From Marinimicrobium koreense (GTDB lineage: Bacteria; Pseudomonadota; Gammaproteobacteria; Pseudomonadales; Cellvibrionaceae), in NCBI RefSeq assembly GCF_003762925.1, contig NZ_RJUK01000001.1:2604001-2668000 (forward strand): 64,000 nucleotides of DNA, in the 5' to 3' direction. The notes under the pieces are model-generated. The model saw only the letters and a list, made by a program, of their open reading frames with translations, was not told the origin of the DNA and searched no databases. The position numbers and the translations under genes are program-made. Numbering within the stretch: position 1 is the stretch's first letter; every line of letters begins with the position of its first letter. This document shows, in pieces, positions 58,280 to 64,000 of the stretch.

Positions 58280-59750
58280 GACAATACTCCTCAACAAATG
58301 CTCCGTGCGGGGGGAGCCTCTCTACCCCCAAACTCACCTGTCGCCTGAAATCGTCCAACGTTTTTTTCAGTCGCTCGTCACCCATAGCACGGACAATCGG
58401 GTGGTAGCGTTCTGGATTGATTCGTTGCCCCAACATGACCTGCACCCATGAATCAAGGCGGAACAGTTCATTTGGAGACTGGTAGGCATGCCCCTGCTCC
58501 CGAAATAGAGCGATGCGCTCCCGTAATGAATCCGGAATGCTCATGCCACCGCAGTGACGCCAAAATGGGCTGTCAGACCGTTCTGTGGCGTGATAGTGCA
58601 GAATGATAAAGTCTCGGATCTTTTCCAGCTCATCTTCTGCAATCCGATTGTAATGGCTCACCAACGAAGGCGTTATACCGTCAAAGGGAAAGAGCTGAAT
58701 CAACCGCGTCATACTGATCATGATCAGGTGGATTGACGTCGACTCCAACGGCTCAACGAAACCACTGGACAGGCCCACGGCCACACAATTTTTGTTCCAT
58801 GTCTGACGACGCCGTCCCGTGCGAAACCGGATCAGGCGTGGTTCAGTCAGCGGCTCACCCTCGATACTTGATAAGAGCCGATCCCGCGCCGCTTCATCGC
58901 TTAAATAACGGCTGCAGTACACCAGGCCATTTCCCACCCGATGCTGGAGAGGAATACGCCAACGCCAGCCACTGTCGTGAGCACTGGACAAAGTGTAGGG
59001 TGGTGGTGGGCCGACGGATTCTGTCTGTACCGCCAAGGCGCTGTCGCAGGGCAACCAATGGCTCCAGTCCTCATAGCCGGTATGTAGAGCTTGCTCAATG
59101 AGCAATCCACGAAACCCGGTACAGTCGATGAACAGATCCCCCTCCACCACATCCCCGGATGCCATTTCCAGTGACTCGATATGGCCTGAATCGGGATTCA
59201 GGTGCACCTGTTGGATTTTACCCTCGATGCGCGTAACACCCTCGCTTTCACTCTTGGATCGCAAAAAGGCGGCGTATCGGGTCGCATCCAGATGGTAGGC
59301 GTAGTTCAGGCTGCCGTTCGGCGAGGTGGCGAACTTGCCTTCCCGAGCCGCCTCATGCTCCATGCAGTATTCCCCGAGCTCTCCACCGAAACCCTGCTCC
59401 CGGGCACGCAGCCAGAAATGCTGAAAGTCCGCCATCCAGGTTTCTTTCCCGGTCTTCCCGAAAGAGTGGATATAGTGGTCACCGTCCCGGGCCCAATTCT
59501 CAAAGGCGATGCCTAATTTAAATGTGGCGCCTGTGGCTGCCATAAATTGCTGCTCATCTACACCAATCAGTCGATGAAAGTTGCGCATGGGCGGAATACT
59601 GGCTTCACCGACACCGACGGTACCAATGTCTTCGGATTCGACAAGCACAATATTGAGCAAATCGCCAAGCTGCGACGACAATGCCGCCGCACAGACCCAG
59701 CCAGCAGTGCCACCACCTGCAATTACCACTTTGCGTACGGGCTTGTTCAA
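58269..59750 (-). CDS. FAD-dependent tryptophan-halogenase-like protein (module 3, halogenase D)
   Basis: About 493 residues. GGGTAGWV lies near 12-19, catalytic Lys78 in TGATFKLGIAFENW, WRWRIP for the signature, and GFVEPLESTSI. It is the close paralogue of halogenase C. The start is probably TTG 59750, since AGGAGAG lies just upstream and the length then equals halogenase C; a frame to 59795 adds 15 unlikely residues. It follows the receptor 3 terminator and is coupled to the DUF6445 gene. Confidence 0.87.
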   Translation of the reverse strand: MNKPVRKVVIAGGGTAGWVCAAALSSQLGDLLNIVLVESEDIGTVGVGEASIPPMRNFHRLIGVDEQQFMAATGATFKLGIAFENWARDGDHYIHSFGKTGKETWMADFQHFWLRAREQGFGGELGEYCMEHEAAREGKFATSPNGSLNYAYHLDATRYAAFLRSKSESEGVTRIEGKIQQVHLNPDSGHIESLEMASGDVVEGDLFIDCTGFRGLLIEQALHTGYEDWSHWLPCDSALAVQTESVGPPPPYTLSSAHDSGWRWRIPLQHRVGNGLVYCSRYLSDEAARDRLLSSIEGEPLTEPRLIRFRTGRRRQTWNKNCVAVGLSSGFVEPLESTSIHLIMISMTRLIQLFPFDGITPSLVSHYNRIAEDELEKIRDFIILHYHATERSDSPFWRHCGGMSIPDSLRERIALFREQGHAYQSPNELFRLDSWVQVMLGQRINPERYHPIVRAMGDERLKKTLDDFRRQVSLGVERLPPHGAFVEEYCREG

Positions 59751-59820
59751 GATGCTCTCCTGACAAACAATTTCAATTTGTAGAAACCATATCACGGTTT
59801 TTCCAGAAACTCACCGGCGA

Positions 59821-59854
59821 AAAAAAAGGCCGCTGCAAGCAGCGACCTTTTTTT
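59821..59854 (-). terminator. Intrinsic terminator between receptor 3 and halogenase D
   Basis: GGCCGCTGC (59828-59836) pairs with GCAGCGACC (59839-59847) with one mismatch, flanked by A- and T-runs. It ends the receptor 3 transcript and, like its counterparts, stands before the halogenase gene. Confidence 0.9.
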
Positions 59855-59901
59855 CTTACCAGGGACCACGCCAAGAGGCGGGTCCAGACGTTCGCACGAC
59901 C

Positions 59902-62901
59902 TTAGAAGGCGTAGCGAGCACCGATCTGGTAGCGAGCGCCCTGGTCTTGCAGATCCCAGAGCTGGTTCACAGAGCGACCATGTTGGCGAAGATTTTCTTC
60001 GGTCAGGTTGATACCTTCGAAGAATACCGTCAGGTCGTCGGTCACATCGTACGCGACGTTCAGGTCAAGCTGAGAGTACTCCTCAACATACACCGGGTTC
60101 CGCGAGTTACCACGGTTGGTTTCATTGAGGAACTTGTCACGCCAGTTGTACGCCAGACGCACGGTGAAACCGTAGTTCTCGTAAATACCTACGAGGTTGG
60201 CGGTGTCACTCAAGCCTAGCAGCGCGAACTGTGACTCCGAAGGATCGCCCAGATCGTTGAACGCTACATCACCACGAACGATGGTGTAGTTGGCCTGGAC
60301 ACCGAAACCGGTATCGCCAAAGAAGTGCTGGGCAGCCAGTTCGCTACCGTACAGCTTAGCTTCGCGGTTGTTTACCGGTGTAGCGGTATTGAACACCATC
60401 AGCGGATCTTCCGCATTCGGAGTCAGGTCGTAATCGGTCGCAACGTCTACCGCGAAGTCAGCGTCGTCACTGTAGTCAGCCGCCCCATTCGGGAAAGCAT
60501 CCGGATTATCCAACACAGCGGTCATTACAAACAGTGACGTATCGTTGATGTCATAGCCACCATCGGACAACGCCTGAGCTGCCTCTTCGACACGAGGACC
60601 ATTGGTTACGTCACGCAGACCGAAGTGACTTTCCGGAATTTGCTCCGTACCGATGAAGTTGCTCACGCGCTTCTCGAAGAAGCCAGCTGACACATAGCTG
60701 GACTCATCGTAGTACCACTCAACCGACAGATCCAGGTTGTCTGATTCCAAAGGCTTCAGTGATGGGTTGGTTGCGTTTGCAGTCGGAGTGGATCCCAAGT
60801 AGGTGGAACCTACGTTCCCGAAGCCGCCCACGGATGCTGCCAACTGGCCGTAACCGGCGCGAGCAATGGTTTTGCTGTAAGAAAAGCGAGCTTTGACGTC
60901 GTCTGTCAGCGCGATATCGAAGTCCAGGCTGGGCAGGAGGTTGTCGTAATCAGACTTGACGGTAAACGCTTCCGTATTTTCACTGAAGACAGTCTGGAAG
61001 TCATTGTTGTCTTGCCAGACTCGAGCATCCGGAATCAAGGTGAATGACGTTGAGGTCACATCAGTGGTCTCGTAGCGGAAGCCGGTCACCAAGTTGGTTT
61101 CCATTCCGCCCAGCTCGCCCTGGATAGTTACTTGGGCGAACAATGCGTTGATATCTTCTTCAATCAGGTTGTTATTGGAGAAGTCCGGGTTATAAGCCAC
61201 CGCATAGCCATTGTCGGCAGTGCCGTATTCGCTGACAGCCCACTCCGCCAAGGCAACCGGATTGCCGCGGGCGCCGTTCTGGAAACCACCGCCAGTGGGG
61301 TAATCATCGAACTGTCCCAACAGGCTGAACTCTTGCAGCAAGCCATCGGGAATTTCACCCGGGTTGGCTACACCCCAGTCACCCAGCGCCATGTAGCGAT
61401 CCGAGTTCTGCTGTTCCATTTCTACCGTACGGCTTTCAACACCGAAATCGAAACGGCCATCGTCAAACTCGAAAGCACCATTGAGCTGTACTTGAGTGAC
61501 ATCAGTAGTCTGACCCGCGTACCAGATCCGAGCAACCTGGGAACCGAAGTCATTCAAGCTGAAGCCATCTTCAAATGTCGCCTGAGTCAGCGGCAGATCT
61601 CGATCCCAATCAGTTACCTGAGACGTCTGGGTCGGGTTGGCCACACTCACGTCGATAGAGCCGGCGTTACCCGGACCGTCCGGCAGACTCTCCATGGTCG
61701 AGTCATGAACGTCAAAGTTGAAGCTCAAGCGATCGTTGACCTGCCACTCAGCGTTGAAACCAATAGAGGTCAGTTCGTCGCGCTGCTCACGCCACTGCTG
61801 CTCGTAGCCGTTGTCTTTATTGGCCAGGGTCTCTGAGTAAAGGGCAGGAGTAGCAACTGCGGAATCATCAAACACCAGGCGATCAACGGTATTGCCGTTG
61901 GCATACCAGAAGGTCTGCTCGCCACGATGCTCAGTGAGATAGTTCTCAGCGTAGACCAGATCACCGGTCAGGGTGAGGTTGTCCTGGGGCTGGAACTGCA
62001 GGGTCAACATGGCGTTGGTACGCTCACGGTGACGATCCGAAACGGAGTAGCGAACATCGTTGGGACGACCATACAATTGGCCATCTTCCGGCGCATTTTC
62101 AATCACTGCATCATCGGTGAAGGAGTACAGTTCATCCTCACCCCAGCGACCAATGTTCCAGTCGTTAGAAGTGGCACCCGCAGCTCCGGAATCACGCTCC
62201 TGGAAGCTAGCTGCCAAGCTTACCCCAAAGGTGTCGGAGTCATCAGTCCAGCTGAAGATGCCGGACAGCTCGGGGGTCAGGTCATCACCCGTCAGAGTGG
62301 TGGTATCGTGAACGGCTTTAAAGCCCACGCTACCTTCGGTTCCGCGATCGAGAGGACGGGCGGTCTTGATGTTAATGGTACCGCCAATACCGCCGGTTGC
62401 GATGCTGGCGCGACCGGTTTTGTATACTTCCAGCCCAGAAACGCTTTCTGACGCCAGATTGGCAAAATCAAAGGCGCGCGTGCCGCCACCGCGGGTACCG
62501 CTGGCGCCACTACCACCACCGAAGGTGCTGGCGGCAGGAAGCTGGCGACCATTCAGTGTCACCATGTTGTTGTCGCCGCCAAAGCCGCGGATGGTGACCG
62601 ACGAACCCTCGCCGTTACGGCGGTCAATGGACACACCGGTAATACGCTGCAGGGATTCAGCCAGGTTGGTGTCGGGGAACTTACCGATATCTTCGGCAGA
62701 AATAGCATCGACCACACCTGTGGCGTCACGCTTGATGTCCATCGCCTGCTGCAGTGATCCGCGGATACCGGTGACCACCACCTCTTCCAGCATGGGCTCG
62801 CCCTGCTGCGCGAATGCACCGCCGCTGAAGCCAGCCAGGGCCGACGAGGCCACGACTGAGGCGATCAGGCGCTTTTGAAAACTTTTACGATTGGGATTCA
62901 T
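59902..62901 (-). CDS. TonB-dependent receptor (TonB-Xanth-Caul type), module 3
   Basis: A 999-residue outer-membrane receptor and paralogue of receptor 2. The signal peptide ends near AFA (SSALAGFSGGAFA), the TonB box is LEEVVVTGIRGSL, and the plug reads QAMDIKRDATGVVDAISAEDIGKFPDTNLAESLQRITGVSI. The barrel ends RYQIGARYAF. AGGAG lies six bases before the ATG. Differences from receptor 2 include a Gly/Ser-rich loop (STFGGGSGASGTRGGG) in the plug and many barrel-loop changes, so the ligands may differ. Promoter and leader are shared with receptor 2. Confidence 0.93.
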   Translation of the reverse strand: MNPNRKSFQKRLIASVVASSALAGFSGGAFAQQGEPMLEEVVVTGIRGSLQQAMDIKRDATGVVDAISAEDIGKFPDTNLAESLQRITGVSIDRRNGEGSSVTIRGFGGDNNMVTLNGRQLPAASTFGGGSGASGTRGGGTRAFDFANLASESVSGLEVYKTGRASIATGGIGGTINIKTARPLDRGTEGSVGFKAVHDTTTLTGDDLTPELSGIFSWTDDSDTFGVSLAASFQERDSGAAGATSNDWNIGRWGEDELYSFTDDAVIENAPEDGQLYGRPNDVRYSVSDRHRERTNAMLTLQFQPQDNLTLTGDLVYAENYLTEHRGEQTFWYANGNTVDRLVFDDSAVATPALYSETLANKDNGYEQQWREQRDELTSIGFNAEWQVNDRLSFNFDVHDSTMESLPDGPGNAGSIDVSVANPTQTSQVTDWDRDLPLTQATFEDGFSLNDFGSQVARIWYAGQTTDVTQVQLNGAFEFDDGRFDFGVESRTVEMEQQNSDRYMALGDWGVANPGEIPDGLLQEFSLLGQFDDYPTGGGFQNGARGNPVALAEWAVSEYGTADNGYAVAYNPDFSNNNLIEEDINALFAQVTIQGELGGMETNLVTGFRYETTDVTSTSFTLIPDARVWQDNNDFQTVFSENTEAFTVKSDYDNLLPSLDFDIALTDDVKARFSYSKTIARAGYGQLAASVGGFGNVGSTYLGSTPTANATNPSLKPLESDNLDLSVEWYYDESSYVSAGFFEKRVSNFIGTEQIPESHFGLRDVTNGPRVEEAAQALSDGGYDINDTSLFVMTAVLDNPDAFPNGAADYSDDADFAVDVATDYDLTPNAEDPLMVFNTATPVNNREAKLYGSELAAQHFFGDTGFGVQANYTIVRGDVAFNDLGDPSESQFALLGLSDTANLVGIYENYGFTVRLAYNWRDKFLNETNRGNSRNPVYVEEYSQLDLNVAYDVTDDLTVFFEGINLTEENLRQHGRSVNQLWDLQDQGARYQIGARYAF

Positions 62902-63105
62902 GGAACTCTCCTTACTGAGACCAGGTTATTATTGTCGGCACACAAGGTGCCGCAAATCATTTGCCAGCAATCTGTAACAAGCTGTTGTACGGTTTTTGGT
63001 TGATCACCACCGCTGAGCCAGGGGCAGAGTCCCTTACTGTTGTTGTCATTTCCTGCTTCGGCATCCAGACGCTCTCACTCTCCGAAAACCGATCACCGCA
63101 AACCC
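62902..63105 (-). promoter_or_regulatory. Conserved 5' leader of receptor 3, duplicated at receptor 2
   Basis: Counterpart of 56717-56925. On the minus strand it runs directly into the receptor start codon and contains the ribosome binding site at its end. Conservation is strong in the middle and at the start-proximal end, and lost beyond about 63105. Confidence 0.7.
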
Positions 63106-63263
63106 AATTCGGCGTCCGCTCACACGACACAGGCACCTAATCGCCATTAGAAATAAACCTGATGATTCTTATAACTTAAAAGAACTTACCAGATCCACTG
63201 ACGTTTAGATAATCCTTTATGTGCCGCCTAAACCCACAATAGGGTAATAGTGACCATAAATAT

Positions 63264-63304
63264 TAGTCTTCTAGACTATTACACTCCCACCCATACCTTG
63301 TCAA
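63264..63304 (-). promoter_or_regulatory. Promoter and operator-like palindrome of receptor 3
   Basis: On the minus strand, TTGACA (complement of 63299-63304) and TAATAG (complement of 63276-63281) are 17 bp apart. The palindrome TAGTCTTCTAGACTA (63264-63278) has perfect 6-bp arms and overlaps the -10, where a repressor could block RNA polymerase. Confidence 0.7.
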
Positions 63305-63894
63305 CAACCAATTGCTTTGACGAAACAATCGGTTATGAGCGATTGATGTGTTCTTCATTCAGGTAAGTCGGGACGTCACCAAGGCCCAAATATTTAATCG
63401 TGAATAAGTAGGGGGATGCCCTTAAATATTATAATAATAATATTTTGCTTCGGCTTGAATTATGCGGCTTCACCTGACTGATCACATTAGGCTCCACACC
63501 CTAGAGCTAACTTCATAGCCATGCTTGCCTCATTCTCGCGCACCTCAAACCTCGTCCACCGTACCAACTTGGCGCACTCTTTCTGTCGTCATGCCCGCGC
63601 TTGAGGCAAACACAGCTGGATTATCCTGACCCAGGATGAAGCACCTCTCTGTTTTTCGATCCACTGCTGTGCAAATCGGCCAATCCTCCCCTCATTTACG
63701 GGAAATTTCCTCTATCTGCTCAGTCGTCGTTTCGTTGGCACAGCTTTTGAATACACCAGCTCGTGCACCCGACATTCACTTGTCCCTTTAGTTTGCGATC
63801 GTGAGCCAAGCCATCTGATTGTTCCTGTCGAACAGTCAGCGACACATGACGATCAGTTCCGTCATCCGTGTTTTTCACTTTTCAGGAGTCAACA
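63305..63894. other. Intergenic region before the last partial gene
   Basis: About 590 bases with no supported gene. An inverted repeat with 10-bp arms and one mismatch (63815-63824 with 63830-63839) lies about 55 bases upstream of the partial gene and could be an operator for it. Confidence 0.45.
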
Positions 63895-64000
63895 ATGAAC
63901 ACCTTTCTTGACGCGCTTCGCTCTTTGCGTCGCTCATTGCGACGCCCTCTATCATCCTGCTTTTGTCAGATCTCAAAACGGTTGGGATTTGCATTTATTG
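63895..64000 (+). CDS. N-terminal fragment of an unidentified protein
   Basis: An ATG at 63895 follows AGGAG by seven bases and the frame stays open to the window edge (35 codons, MNTFLDALRSLRRSLRRPLS...). The start is Arg-rich, with a hydrophobic turn at the end (LGFAFI). Too little is present to name it. It could be a membrane protein or an unusual leader peptide, or the frame could close soon after the edge. Confidence 0.4.
   Translation, partial: MNTFLDALRSLRRSLRRPLSSCFCQISKRLGFAFI

Overview
The window reads as chromosome of a free-living, polysaccharide-degrading gammaproteobacterium of the Cellvibrio / Saccharophagus / Marinimicrobium type. The evidence is secreted CBM2-CBM10 glycoside hydrolases with long poly-serine linkers, several very large TonB-dependent receptors (TBDRs), and a Pseudomonas-like housekeeping block (coaBC, algC, argB, slmA, pyrE, crc, rph, yicC). 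The genus is inference; no rRNA or tRNA gene was seen. By eye the DNA is G+C-rich, except for a visibly A+T-richer block around 50.2-57.5 kb.

Layout. 0-7 kb: a truncated beta-propeller lipoprotein, then a minus-strand polysaccharide block with a GH6 cellulase, a GH5 mannanase and a non-catalytic protein with three CBM32-like domains. 7.6-14.1 kb: an ABC-2 exporter pair (yadG/yadH-like), a GyrI-like protein divergent from a WYL regulator, and an ECF42-type sigma factor with its DGPF (YCII) partner, a CBS protein and a small outer-membrane protein. 14.3-25.5 kb: housekeeping genes (rpmG, rpmB, radC, coaBC, algC, argB, slmA, pyrE, crc, rph, yicC). 25.6-27.4 kb: an RsbQ-like alpha/beta hydrolase overlapping a PAS-GGDEF diguanylate cyclase, which looks like a sensor-effector pair. 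27.5-37.8 kb: an N-acyl-D-amino-acid / amino-sugar region with a sodium symporter, RidA, D-aminoacylase, RpiR regulator, DSD1-type PLP enzyme and a 1281-residue GH20 / beta-propeller / GH19 fusion.

37.8-64 kb holds three related modules. Each is a TBDR gene, then a strong terminator, then one or two FAD-dependent tryptophan-halogenase-like genes, with accessory genes that differ between modules: a cupin_8/JmjC-like oxygenase, SapC, or a DUF6445 2OG-Fe(II)-like protein. An FNR-box-controlled napEDABC periplasmic nitrate reductase operon sits between modules 1 and 2. Modules 2 and 3 share a near-identical promoter, an operator-like palindrome overlapping the -10, and a conserved 5' leader of about 200 nt, so they are probably controlled together.

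How the genes fit together. The secreted enzymes at 0.5-7 kb and 34-38 kb attack cellulose, mannan and chitin-type polymers. The TBDRs would import oligomers or other large ligands. The halogenase, oxygenase and SapC sets are tied genetically to the TBDRs, but their substrate cannot be read from sequence. The best candidates for undescribed biology are the TBDR-halogenase-oxygenase modules with their shared leader, the RsbQ-like/PAS-GGDEF pair, and the GH20-propeller-GH19 fusion.
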